A stretch of DNA of 10,008 nt, taken from the NCBI GenBank assembly GCA_014378345.1, contig JACMNW010000099.1, forward strand, positions 1 to 10,008. Reading direction: 5' to 3'. Position numbers and translations under genes: made by a program. Origin of the DNA: Pseudorhodobacter sp. (GTDB taxonomy: Bacteria > Pseudomonadota > Alphaproteobacteria > Rhodobacterales > Rhodobacteraceae). This document shows, piece by piece, positions 1-6,517 of the stretch (within the stretch, counting starts at the first letter, position 1; each line of letters begins with the position of its first letter). The notes below the pieces were generated by a model. It had not been told where the DNA came from. It ran no database searches and worked only from the letters and a program-made list of their open reading frames with translations.

Positions 1-142
1 CGCGCGCCGCGCGGTCCAGCCCGGCCACAAGCCCTGCACGCACCGCAAACCCAAGCGCGTTGACGGGTGGGTTACACAGCGTCAACACCAGAACCGTGCC
101 CGCTTTGTGTTGCCGCACCGGTCCCTGATCCGTATTGTTCAT
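1..142 (-). CDS. Enoyl-CoA hydratase / 3-hydroxyacyl-CoA dehydrogenase, N-terminal part (3' end outside window)
   Basis: Only the first 47 residues are present; the gene runs off the left edge. The protein begins MNNTDQGPVRQHKAG, then a hydrophobic strand VLVLTL, then NPPVNALGFAVRAGL. A hydrophobic strand followed by NPPVNAL is the hallmark first strand and loop of crotonase-fold enoyl-CoA hydratases, and this version resembles the bifunctional hydratase/3-hydroxyacyl-CoA dehydrogenases (FadJ/FadB type) of Rhodobacteraceae. If so, it acts in beta-oxidation in the cytoplasm, hydrating enoyl-CoA and oxidising the 3-hydroxyacyl-CoA. The start is supported by a strong purine-rich ribosome binding site (GGGAGGGGAG on the minus strand, 150-159). 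An in-frame GTG lies directly before the ATG (145) and could be used instead. The gene diverges from the sulfur hydrolase gene. Whether the dehydrogenase half is present cannot be seen. Confidence 0.75.
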   Translation of the reverse strand, partial: MNNTDQGPVRQHKAGTVLVLTLCNPPVNALGFAVRAGLVAGLDRAAR

Positions 143-172
143 CACGGCTCTCCCCTCCCTTCCACCTTAGCA

Positions 173-192
173 GCAAATGGCCTGCAAATGGC
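173..192. repeat. Tandem 9-bp direct repeat GCAAATGGC in the divergent promoter region
   Basis: GCAAATGGC occurs at 173-181 and again at 184-192, a period of 11 bp, about one helical turn. It lies 31-50 bp upstream of the minus-strand acyl-CoA hydratase start codon. Repeats on one face of the helix are a common form of activator or repressor site. The regulator is unknown, and chance cannot be excluded for two 9-mers. Confidence 0.35.
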
Positions 193-206
193 AAGCTGCG
201 CGGCGA

Positions 207-235
207 TTGAATACCGCCACCATGCGGGCTATGTT
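207..235 (+). promoter_or_regulatory. Sigma70-like promoter for the metallo-hydrolase gene
   Basis: A -35 hexamer TTGAAT (207-212) and a -10 hexamer TATGTT (230-235) are separated by exactly 17 bases. Each matches four of six consensus positions. Transcription would begin near 242, leaving a leader of about 27 bases before the start codon at 269 and a Shine-Dalgarno AGGA at 255-258. A short perfect inverted repeat, ATGTT-TGT-AACAT (231-243), overlaps the -10 element and the likely start point, so a repressor could act there. Confidence 0.5.
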
Positions 236-268
236 TGTAACATGCCTATCTGTCAGGATCACAACATC

Positions 269-1132
269 ATGAAAGCCGACGTTACCGCCTTTTTTGACGA
301 AGCGACCAACACCGTGACCTACTTGCTTGCCGATCCCACGGGCACTGCCTGCGCAATTATCGATTCGGTGCTGGATTTTGATTATGCGTCCGGACGCACC
401 GACACCCGGTCGGCCGATGCCATGATTGCCCATATCCGCAGCGCGCGCCTTGATCTGCAGTGGATACTGGAAACCCATGTCCATGCCGATCATCTGTCTG
501 CGGCACCCTACATCCAAAACCAGCTTGGCGGCAAAATCGGCATCGGTGCGCATATTACTGATGTGCAAACCACCTTTGGAAAAGTCTTTAACGAAGGTTC
601 GGAATTTCAACGTGACGGATCCCAATTCGACCGCCTGTTCGCCGAAGGGGATAGCTTTCACATCGGCCAGTTGCCTGCCCGTGTGCTGCACACCCCCGGT
701 CACACGCCTGCCTGCCTGACCTATGTGATTGGCGATGCCGCATTTGTCGGCGACACCCTGTTCATGCCAGATTTTGGAACGGCGCGCTGCGATTTCCCCG
801 GCGGGTCGGCGGCTGTGATGTATGCATCCGTCCAGCGCATCATGGCCTTGCCAGACCAGACGCGGGTGTTCGTCTGCCATGACTACAAGGCACCTGGCCG
901 CGAAACCTTTGCTTGGGAAAGCACCGTCGGCGATCAGAAACGCCGAAATGTGCACATTGGCGCAGGCCGCAGCATGGATGATTTTGTGGCACTAAGACAG
1001 GCACGCGATGCAAGTCTGGCGATGCCGCGCCTGATCATTCCCTCTTTGCAGGTCAATATGCGCGCAGGCCACATGCCGCCCCCGGAGCCAGACGGCAAAA
1101 CCTACCTCAAAGTGCCGATTAATGGGCTTTGA
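269..1132 (+). CDS. Metallo-beta-lactamase-fold hydrolase, persulfide dioxygenase (ETHE1/Blh) type
   Basis: This 287-residue cytoplasmic protein carries the metal-binding set of the metallo-beta-lactamase fold: THVHADH (His70, His72, Asp74, His75), TPGHTPACLTY (His145), GDTLF (Asp162) and VCHDY (His204). The segment MPDFGTARCDFPGG is typical of the ETHE1/Blh branch, whose members oxidise glutathione persulfide to sulfite with an Fe(II) centre. The Blh protein of the BigR operon joins this domain to a DUF442 domain; here DUF442 is instead found on a gene product about 1 kb downstream. I chose ATG 269 because AGGA lies ten bases before it, a promoter fits just upstream, and residues from there on look like the family N-terminus. 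The open frame extends back to 107, but that part would cross the promoter and has no family similarity. Persulfide dioxygenase activity is inferred; thioesterase-like relatives are an alternative. Confidence 0.85.
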   Translation: MKADVTAFFDEATNTVTYLLADPTGTACAIIDSVLDFDYASGRTDTRSADAMIAHIRSARLDLQWILETHVHADHLSAAPYIQNQLGGKIGIGAHITDVQTTFGKVFNEGSEFQRDGSQFDRLFAEGDSFHIGQLPARVLHTPGHTPACLTYVIGDAAFVGDTLFMPDFGTARCDFPGGSAAVMYASVQRIMALPDQTRVFVCHDYKAPGRETFAWESTVGDQKRRNVHIGAGRSMDDFVALRQARDASLAMPRLIIPSLQVNMRAGHMPPPEPDGKTYLKVPINGL

Positions 1133-1169
1133 AAGGCAAACCCATCAAAACTTCTTTACATAATCGAAC

Positions 1170-1208
1170 ATTATTGACCACATACACAGAAAATATTTGG
1201 TCAATAAT
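1170..1208. promoter_or_regulatory. Perfect 11-bp inverted repeat before the YeeE genes (candidate operator)
   Basis: ATTATTGACCA (1170-1180) and TGGTCAATAAT (1198-1208) are perfect reverse complements with a 17-base spacer. Arm centres are 28 bp apart. The right arm ends 21 bases before the ATG at 1230 and just before the ribosome binding site AAGGA (1216-1220). A second small inverted repeat, ATAAT-CGAAC-ATTAT (1160-1174), overlaps its left edge. AT-rich dyads are typical of ArsR/BigR-type sites in sulfur operons, but I do not see the ATTC-N8-GAAT motif reported for SqrR. In RNA it could also form a stem near the ribosome binding site. Confidence 0.6.
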
Positions 1209-1229
1209 TATCCTAAAGGAACAAAACGT

Positions 1230-1658
1230 ATGATTCCGACCGAATGGCTTTTCGGGTTGGCAGGTGGGCTGATGATCGGTCTGGCCGCATCGCTATATCT
1301 GCTTGTCAACGGCCGCATTATGGGGGCATCGGGCATCCTTGGTGGGCTGGTGGATGGCACCGGGCGCGGCACCACTGCTGAACGGGTGGCGTTTCTTGCA
1401 GGCTGCCTGATTGTGCCGGCGTTAATTGCATGGGCCATTGGCGGAGCTCGAACCAACATCACTGGAAACTTTGCCGTGATAATGGCGGCTGGGCTTTTGG
1501 TTGGCATCGGCACTAGGCTTGCGAATGGCTGCACGTCGGGCCACGGCGTTTGCGGCATTTCCCGCCTGTCGCCACGCGGGATCATCGCGACTGTGTGCTA
1601 CCTTTTAGCAGGCGGCATCGTTATGGCCACCGCCCGTCATCTTTGGGGGCTTATCTGA
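1230..1658 (+). CDS. YeeE/YedE family membrane protein, first half (sulfur-compound transport)
   Basis: This 142-residue integral membrane protein has about four hydrophobic segments and the family signature NGCTSGHGVCGISRLS, with Cys101 and Cys108. YeeE/YedE (DUF395) proteins transport thiosulfate or related sulfur species, passing the substrate along conserved membrane cysteines as shown for the single-chain TsuA protein. In many proteobacteria the transporter is split into two half-size genes, as here. The start at ATG 1230 follows AAGGA (1216-1220) with nine bases between. A longer frame from TTG 1197 would run through the inverted repeat and is unlikely. The stop TGA shares one base with the ATG of the next gene (TGATG), so the two halves should be translated together. 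Substrate is inferred from family. Confidence 0.88.
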   Translation: MIPTEWLFGLAGGLMIGLAASLYLLVNGRIMGASGILGGLVDGTGRGTTAERVAFLAGCLIVPALIAWAIGGARTNITGNFAVIMAAGLLVGIGTRLANGCTSGHGVCGISRLSPRGIIATVCYLLAGGIVMATARHLWGLI

Positions 1659-2521
1659 TGCGCGCCCTGTTCGCCGCGCTGTCGGGTGGAATTTTCGGCG
1701 CAGGGCTGCTGTTATCCGGCATGACAGACACCACCAAGGTGCAAGGCTGGCTCGATGTCTTTGGCAACTGGGACCCGACACTCGCCTTCGTTCTGGGCGG
1801 CGCTATCGTGCCCATGGCCATCACTTGGCGCTTGGCCGCCCGCCGCCAAACATCATGGCTGGGCACACCTCTGCCCGCCCAGCCGAACCCAAAACTTGAC
1901 CGAAGCCTGATCGCAGGATCTGTTCTGTTCGGTGCCGGATGGGCGCTGGCTGGTCTGTGCCCCGGCCCGGCCATCGCCTCACTTAGCTTTGGCGGTTGGG
2001 GCGGGGTGGTCTTTCTATTGGCGATGCTGGCGGGTATGCTTGTGGCACCGGCGCTTCGCCGCCCCCTAGACCGCCCAGCCCGTGCAGGAGCAAAAATGGA
2101 TATTCGCGCCATCACCCCAACCTACGCCGTCTCGCCGCAGATAGCACTGGAAGACCTGCCCGCGATCAAGGCCGCAGGCTATACCACCCTGATCAACAAC
2201 CGCCCCGATGGTGAAATACCGCCCCATTTGCACCACGCGCAGATGCAGGCAGCGGCGCAGGCACTTGGCCTGATCTATGTGCAAAACCCGGTCATCGGCG
2301 GTGCCATGACAGACGCAAATATTGCGGCTCAGGGTGCCGCCATCGCCGCATCCACTGGCCCGGTGTTTGCCTATTGTGCATCGGGCAACCGGTCATCGGT
2401 GGTTTGGGCGCTGTCCAATGCCGGAAAAATGCCCACCGATGATCTGATCGGTCTGCCTGCGAGGTTTGGGTACCAACTTGAAGGTCTTCGCGGCCAGATA
2501 GATGCGATGGTCAAAAGCTGA
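1658..2521 (+). CDS. YeeE second half (DUF6691-like) fused in frame to DUF442/TIGR01244 sulfur transferase
   Basis: The 287-residue product has two parts. Residues 1-146 form a YeeE/YedE half protein with roughly four membrane segments and the conserved LCPGPA cysteine motif (Cys101); this is full length for a DUF6691-type half. Residues 147-287 form a soluble DUF442/TIGR01244 domain with the active-site loop FAYCASGNRS, a Cys-X5-Arg pattern (Cys240, Arg245) shared by rhodaneses and tyrosine phosphatases. DUF442 is also found on Blh, the persulfide enzyme. The fusion would place a sulfur-accepting cysteine at the cytoplasmic mouth of the transporter. The junction is odd: residue 147 is Met with its own ribosome binding site AGGAG (2086-2090), so the domain could also be made alone from 2096. 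A C5 run at 2062-2066 lies just before an out-of-frame TAG (2067-2069); one base fewer would split the gene. Start ATG 1658 overlaps the previous stop. Confidence 0.82.
   Translation: MRALFAALSGGIFGAGLLLSGMTDTTKVQGWLDVFGNWDPTLAFVLGGAIVPMAITWRLAARRQTSWLGTPLPAQPNPKLDRSLIAGSVLFGAGWALAGLCPGPAIASLSFGGWGGVVFLLAMLAGMLVAPALRRPLDRPARAGAKMDIRAITPTYAVSPQIALEDLPAIKAAGYTTLINNRPDGEIPPHLHHAQMQAAAQALGLIYVQNPVIGGAMTDANIAAQGAAIAASTGPVFAYCASGNRSSVVWALSNAGKMPTDDLIGLPARFGYQLEGLRGQIDAMVKS
2086..2098 (+). promoter_or_regulatory. Internal ribosome binding site and ATG at the DUF442 domain boundary
   Basis: AGGAG (2086-2090) is followed by five bases and ATG (2096-2098), in frame with the surrounding gene. The encoded start MDIRAITPTYAVSP reads as the natural beginning of a stand-alone DUF442 protein. 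It may be a relic of two separate genes or a working internal start giving a free 141-residue transferase in addition to the fusion. Confidence 0.5.
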
Positions 2522-2522
2522 C

Positions 2523-2550
2523 CGGGCGTTCCAAAGCCACGACACGCCCG
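2523..2550 (+). terminator. GC-rich stem directly after the YeeE-DUF442 stop codon
   Basis: CGGGCGT (2523-2529) pairs perfectly with ACGCCCG (2544-2550) around a 14-base loop, starting two bases after the stop codon. There is no run of T after the stem, so it is at best a weak or factor-assisted terminator, or a structure that protects the mRNA end. Confidence 0.3.
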
Positions 2551-2559
2551 AGCCGTGAC

Positions 2560-2630
2560 GCAAAGGTAACATCTGCAAGCGCAGTAAACTTTTGACAAAC
2601 GCAATAAACTTCCGGCGGACGCAGAAGCTT
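2560..2630. repeat. Degenerate direct repeats with about 20-bp period
   Basis: GCAAAGGTAAC (from 2560), GCAGTAAACT (2581), GCAATAAACT (2601) and GCAGAAGCTT (2621) recur at steps of 21, 20 and 20 bases, near two helical turns. The middle two differ at one base in ten; the outer two are more diverged. They lie between convergent genes and outside coding sequence. Function is unknown; it could be protein-binding sites or decayed sequence. Confidence 0.35.
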
Positions 2631-2665
2631 GCAGAATGTGCCCAAACCTTTGGCCAGCCCAGTAA

Positions 2666-2733
2666 AAATCCTGCCACAGGATTTAGATCGGAATTTTCAA
2701 AAAATTCCGCATAAGACTTTTCTCAAAAGTCTT
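2666..2733. repeat. Three consecutive perfect hairpins with three-base loops
   Basis: Three stems follow each other. AAATCCTG-CCA-CAGGATTT spans 2666-2684, CGGAATTTT-CAA-AAAATTCCG spans 2689-2709, and AAGACTTTT-CTC-AAAAGTCTT spans 2713-2733. Arms are 8, 9 and 9 bp, all perfect, and gaps are only four and three bases. The block lies between the convergent ends of the YeeE-DUF442 gene and the FliM-like gene. On the minus strand the last stem (2684-2666) is followed by TTTTT counting two arm bases, so it can end transcription of the FliM-like gene. Three stems of one design suggest a dispersed intergenic element of the REP kind, not a simple terminator. Confidence 0.75.
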
Positions 2734-2757
2734 TACGCACCCCGCGTATGATTGCGC

Positions 2758-3714
2758 CTATCCCACGGCCACACGTTGCAGATCTTTGATGTCATGGCTT
2801 TCCAGAACGGGGGCCACTGCCGGTGCGACATGCGGCACAAGCCGCACCGCGCGCATACCCCGGTTTTGGCCTAGCCGCCCTTCGGCGATACGCTGCCCAT
2901 CCAGCCCTTCAAATCCGACCCGGTCTACCGATGCCATCCCCAAAGGCAGAACATCGCCCACTTGCAGGGCCATGACCGCTGATAAAGGCTGCGACATACG
3001 GTGAAGTACCGCCTGCAAAACGCAATTTGTTCCTTCAACAAGCACTGCCAAACCGGCGGTAAAGGCAGGGCCTGCCAGCGCGTCTGCCATGACATTGGCG
3101 GCCTTGCGTGGTCGCGTGCCGCGCCCTTCTGACGGTAATGCCATTAAAATCTGCCCCAGCCGCGCACCGCCTTCAACAGACACCTCGGCTGACAAAACAC
3201 GGTAGGCAATGTCCTCCAGCAGCAACCCCAAAGGCCGCGGATCGTCTAAAAACGACGCATAGCGGAAGCTGCCCGCCCAAAGCAGATCAGCCTCTTCGGC
3301 CAAAGCCACCTCAAGGCCAGTCAACGCCGTGTCGATGAACCCCGCCACCATAGAGGCATCCGTGCGGGTGGGTTTTCGGGCAACGGGGGCTAGGGCAGAC
3401 ACCCGGCCAATGGTTTGAATTTCGGTCATAGCAGCCAACAGCGGTGCCGAAATTGCCATCAAGCCCAACCCGTCTGCCGGCCCTTCCAACACGGCAATCA
3501 ACGCGCCGCCCGGCGGCAGGTCCAGCAATTCGCTTAAAGATGCCCGGCTTTGGCTTAGCCGAACAACGTCCAGCCCCAAACCCATCGCATCACGGGCCGC
3601 CCGCGCCAGCACAACACGCCACGATCTGTCCGCCCCTGGCCCGCCCTGCGCTGCATTTGCAGCAGCATGTGCCACTTTGCGGCGTAAAATCGTCTGATCA
3701 TCCAAATTGGTCAC
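2758..3714 (-). CDS. FliM/FliN family (SpoA domain) protein
   Basis: This is a 318-residue soluble protein with no signal peptide. Residues about 248-292 hold a FliM/FliN C-terminal (SpoA) domain: GDVLPLGMASVDRVGFEGL, then the GRLG turn and RAVRL strand. SpoA domains build the flagellar C-ring and type III secretion sorting platforms. The middle region is alpha/beta and weakly FliM-like; the N-terminus lacks the usual FliM CheY-binding motif near LSQDEID. No other flagellar genes are in the window, so it may be a detached motor-switch homologue or a relative with another role. The start is GTG at 3714, chosen because family-like sequence starts there; the upstream ribosome binding site is weak. 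It lies 112 bases downstream of the sensor kinase on the same strand and may be co-transcribed. Confidence 0.72.
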   Translation of the reverse strand: MTNLDDQTILRRKVAHAAANAAQGGPGADRSWRVVLARAARDAMGLGLDVVRLSQSRASLSELLDLPPGGALIAVLEGPADGLGLMAISAPLLAAMTEIQTIGRVSALAPVARKPTRTDASMVAGFIDTALTGLEVALAEEADLLWAGSFRYASFLDDPRPLGLLLEDIAYRVLSAEVSVEGGARLGQILMALPSEGRGTRPRKAANVMADALAGPAFTAGLAVLVEGTNCVLQAVLHRMSQPLSAVMALQVGDVLPLGMASVDRVGFEGLDGQRIAEGRLGQNRGMRAVRLVPHVAPAVAPVLESHDIKDLQRVAVG

Positions 3715-3745
3715 GCATCACCCATGCCGTCCAGAGTTGCCACAA

Positions 3746-3760
3746 GCTTTGCCGCAAAGC
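3746..3760. repeat. Small inverted repeat in the kinase/FliM-like spacer
   Basis: GCTTTG-CCG-CAAAGC (3746-3760) is a perfect 6-bp stem with a three-base loop. A second dyad in the same spacer, CAAACC-T-GGTTTG (3797-3809), is also perfect. Neither is followed by a T run. They are the only structure I see in the 112 bases between the kinase stop and the FliM-like start, and may be regulatory sites or a weak processing point. Confidence 0.3.
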
Positions 3761-3826
3761 GGTTGCTAAACTGTTAATTCTGGCAGTGACTATTTCCAAA
3801 CCTGGTTTGTCCTTCGGGAAAAAGCA

Positions 3827-6517
3827 TTAACCGCGCCCACCGATCTGCCCCAAATGCAAAGGCACCGTTACCCGAAACGCAGGCCCGCCCTGCCCCGGCA
3901 AATAGCCAATACTGCCGCCCAAATTCGCCATGACCTCGCGGCAAATCGCCAAACCTAAGCCCGCCCCCCCTGCGCGCGCAGGATCGGTCAGCCGCGCGAA
4001 TTTCTCAAAGATCACCCCTTGCGCAGCCTTCGGCAATGCCGTGCCATTATCAATGAAGTCAATGGTGACACGCCCCGCCTTTTGCCGCACCACAATGCGC
4101 AACCGAGGCTGCGCCACATCACAATACTTCCGGACGTTCGTGATCAGGTTGATGAACACTTGCACCAATCGGTCGGCATCGGTGTGCAAAAACACATCCT
4201 CATCCGCGGCATTACGCGCCACCAAAAACCCGCGTTCTGCTGTAAAACTACCCGCCGCCACAAAGGCCCGATCAATCATCGCCGCCAAGTTGCATACCCC
4301 CAAATCCAGCTGAACCGATCCGTTTTCCAGCACGCTCAGATCCAGCAAATCATCCAGCAACCGCGTTAGCCGGATCGCCTCGGTATGAATTATCCCCGCC
4401 TGCGCCGATACCACCTGCACGGGCGCATCCCCCTCCATCAGCAATTCCGAAAACGCCCGGATCGAGGTCATTGGTGTGCGCAATTCATGGCTGATCTGGC
4501 TTAGAAACGCGTCCTTTTGCACCGACACTTGCATAAGCTTTGCATTGGCTTCGCGCAGCGCCCCCGCTGTGCGCGAAAGCTCTATTTGCTGCGCCTCCAA
4601 CCGCCCTGAATACTCCATAATCTGAGCCGACTCGTTGGCAACCGCCATCAGGTCTTCCACCGATACCCGGTCCCCCCCCACCAATTGGCTGATCATCGCA
4701 TGCGCCGTTGCCGCCCCAACAGACCCTGCCAACCTGCGCTCCAACTGGTCCACAAATTCAGGGGACGCATCCGGCAAATACCCCTCTTTGCCCTGCGCTT
4801 TTGCCTCGGTCGCAAACAACCCAAGTGCTGCATCGCCCAGAATTCGTTGCGACATCACCAACAACGCCTCCGGTTCCGCCTGCCCGCGCGCCCATGGGCG
4901 TGGCCCGGTATTGCCCGCCTCAAACACGTTGACAAAGGCCGCCCCTTGCAACCGTTCTTCCGGCCCCGGAAAGGTTAAAAGTGACCCCAGAATGAACGCC
5001 ACCGTGTTCAAAACCATCGACCAGAATACCGCGTGCAACAACGGGTCCATCCCGTCCACCCCGAACAGGGCCTGCGGGCGCAACCAGATAATCCCAAATA
5101 ACCCGTCAGAAAAAACCTGTGCGGAAATCACGCCGCCTGACCCAAAACTTGGCAAAAACATCGTATAGGCCCAGGTCACAAACCCAATACCCAAACCCGC
5201 AGCAGCGCCCACCCGCGTGGCTCCGCGCCAAAAGATACCGCCCAGCATCGCAGGCAAAACCTGCGCCACACCTGCAAAAGATATTAATCCAATCGCTGCC
5301 AATGCCGTCGATCCGCCCGACAGCCGAAAATAGCCGTAACCCAGTGCTAACACCCCCGCGATAGACAGCCTGCGCGCCAACAGAACAATCCGCCGCAAAT
5401 CGCCTGACACCGCCATTTGCGGGCGAAATCGCAGCCACAACGGCATGACAATGTGGTTTGACACCATGGTCGACAGCGCAATCGCCTCGATAATCACCAT
5501 TGACGTGGCGCTGGAAAACCCACCCAGAAACGCCAATAACGCAAGCCCACCCTGCCCAGCCGCCAACGGCAGCGTCAGCACAAACATATCGGGGTTCGAT
5601 CCCGCTGGCAGCCGCTCCAACCCAAGCACCGCGATCGGCACGATGAACAGACTCATCAAAAACAGATACAGCGGAAACGCCCAACTGGCCCGCGCCAGAT
5701 GCCGCTCGTCGCCGTCTTCCACCACCAGCACCTGAAACATCCGTGGCAGGCAGATCACCGCTGCCGCCGCCAGAAAGATGATGCCAAACCACCGCCCCGG
5801 CTGTAAATTCCACGCTGCAATCTTCGACGCTGTAATGCGCCCTGCCATATCTGCAGGCCCGTCGGCCAGCCCCCACACTACGAAAACTCCCACCGCCAAC
5901 AGCGCCACCAGCTTCACCACCGCCTCCACCGCAATCGCCGTGACAATGCCGTGATGCTGTTCCTTGGCGTCCAGATTGCGGGTGCCAAACAGCACGGTAA
6001 ACAACGCCAGCCCCACCGCCACCCAAATCGCCGTGGCATTGCGGTCAGGCAGCGCCCAACCTTCCGGCGTATCCGACGCAAACACGCCAAAAGACAGCGT
6101 CACCGATTGCAGTTGCAACGCGATGTATGGCGTCGCTGCCACCACCGCCAACACCGTCACCATTACGCCAAGCAGGTTAGATTTGCCGTAGCGCGACGAT
6201 ATCAAATCCCCGATTGACGTCACCCGGTGCTGCCGCCCAATGCGCACCAGTTTGCGCAACACCCACCACCAGCCGATGAACACCAAAGTCGGCCCCAGAT
6301 AAATTGTCAGAAATTCCAGCCCCGACCGGGCTGCATACCCAACTGCGCCATAGAACGTCCATGCCGTGCAATAAATTGATAGCGACAGCGTATAAACCAA
6401 GGGCGAGCGTAACCACGCTACCCGCCCCCGTGCGGCCCGGCGTTCCACCAGATAGGCAACCAGAAACAGGAAAAACACATAGGTAAAACACACCAGAACC
6501 AGCAGATTGAACGGCAT
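3827..6517 (-). CDS. Sodium:solute symporter / sensor histidine kinase fusion (CbrA/CrbS-like)
   Basis: This is an 896-residue inner-membrane protein. Residues 4-24 are the first membrane helix, and about 30-510 form a multi-helix domain of the sodium:solute symporter family (for example SIYCTAWTFYGAVGY and GGFSSATSMVIIEAIALS). Residues about 520-615 resemble the STAC linker of CbrA-type proteins (ERRLAGSVGAATAHAM, from about 593). A coiled coil spans about 628-668. The kinase core follows: H-box SHELRTPMTSIRA with the phosphate acceptor His677, N-box NLITNVRKY near 790-798, DNG near 823, and GAGLGLAI. I see no PAS domain and no attached receiver. The symporter part probably binds or carries a small organic acid and controls phosphate flow to the adjacent response regulator. 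CrbS kinases respond to acetate and CbrA to carbon/nitrogen balance and histidine; the ligand here is unknown. ATG 6517 directly abuts the previous stop, with AGGA at 6528-6531. Confidence 0.9.
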   Translation of the reverse strand: MPFNLLVLVCFTYVFFLFLVAYLVERRAARGRVAWLRSPLVYTLSLSIYCTAWTFYGAVGYAARSGLEFLTIYLGPTLVFIGWWWVLRKLVRIGRQHRVTSIGDLISSRYGKSNLLGVMVTVLAVVAATPYIALQLQSVTLSFGVFASDTPEGWALPDRNATAIWVAVGLALFTVLFGTRNLDAKEQHHGIVTAIAVEAVVKLVALLAVGVFVVWGLADGPADMAGRITASKIAAWNLQPGRWFGIIFLAAAAVICLPRMFQVLVVEDGDERHLARASWAFPLYLFLMSLFIVPIAVLGLERLPAGSNPDMFVLTLPLAAGQGGLALLAFLGGFSSATSMVIIEAIALSTMVSNHIVMPLWLRFRPQMAVSGDLRRIVLLARRLSIAGVLALGYGYFRLSGGSTALAAIGLISFAGVAQVLPAMLGGIFWRGATRVGAAAGLGIGFVTWAYTMFLPSFGSGGVISAQVFSDGLFGIIWLRPQALFGVDGMDPLLHAVFWSMVLNTVAFILGSLLTFPGPEERLQGAAFVNVFEAGNTGPRPWARGQAEPEALLVMSQRILGDAALGLFATEAKAQGKEGYLPDASPEFVDQLERRLAGSVGAATAHAMISQLVGGDRVSVEDLMAVANESAQIMEYSGRLEAQQIELSRTAGALREANAKLMQVSVQKDAFLSQISHELRTPMTSIRAFSELLMEGDAPVQVVSAQAGIIHTEAIRLTRLLDDLLDLSVLENGSVQLDLGVCNLAAMIDRAFVAAGSFTAERGFLVARNAADEDVFLHTDADRLVQVFINLITNVRKYCDVAQPRLRIVVRQKAGRVTIDFIDNGTALPKAAQGVIFEKFARLTDPARAGGAGLGLAICREVMANLGGSIGYLPGQGGPAFRVTVPLHLGQIGGRG

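Noticed and set aside
107..268. N-terminal extension of the metallo-hydrolase frame to 107
   Set aside because: It crosses the likely promoter and the opposite gene's start, lacks family-like sequence, and ATG 269 has a good ribosome binding site.
167..955. 262-residue minus-strand frame opposite the metallo-hydrolase
   Set aside because: The plus strand carries the intact metal-binding motifs; the reverse frame has no recognisable domain.
1174..1202. Promoter with TTGACC as -35 inside the inverted repeat
   Set aside because: No acceptable -10 hexamer lies 16-18 bases downstream, so I kept only the dyad as a regulatory candidate.
2393..2677. Minus-strand frames of 77 and 94 residues across the DUF442 end and the intergenic repeats
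   Set aside because: They overlap conserved coding sequence on the plus strand and show no domain or ribosome binding site.
2560..2733. CRISPR array
   Set aside because: The periodic repeats are 10-bp cores with about 10-base gaps and are degenerate, and the hairpins differ in sequence; repeat and spacer sizes do not fit.
3777..3827. 16-codon frame (MLFPEGQTRFGNSHC...) overlapping the kinase stop as TAATG
   Set aside because: Too short, no recognisable feature, and the TAATG overlap alone is not enough support.
5106..6026. 306-residue minus-strand open frame rich in Gly and Ala
   Set aside because: It lies wholly inside the symporter-kinase gene in another frame and has shadow-like composition with no recognisable domain.
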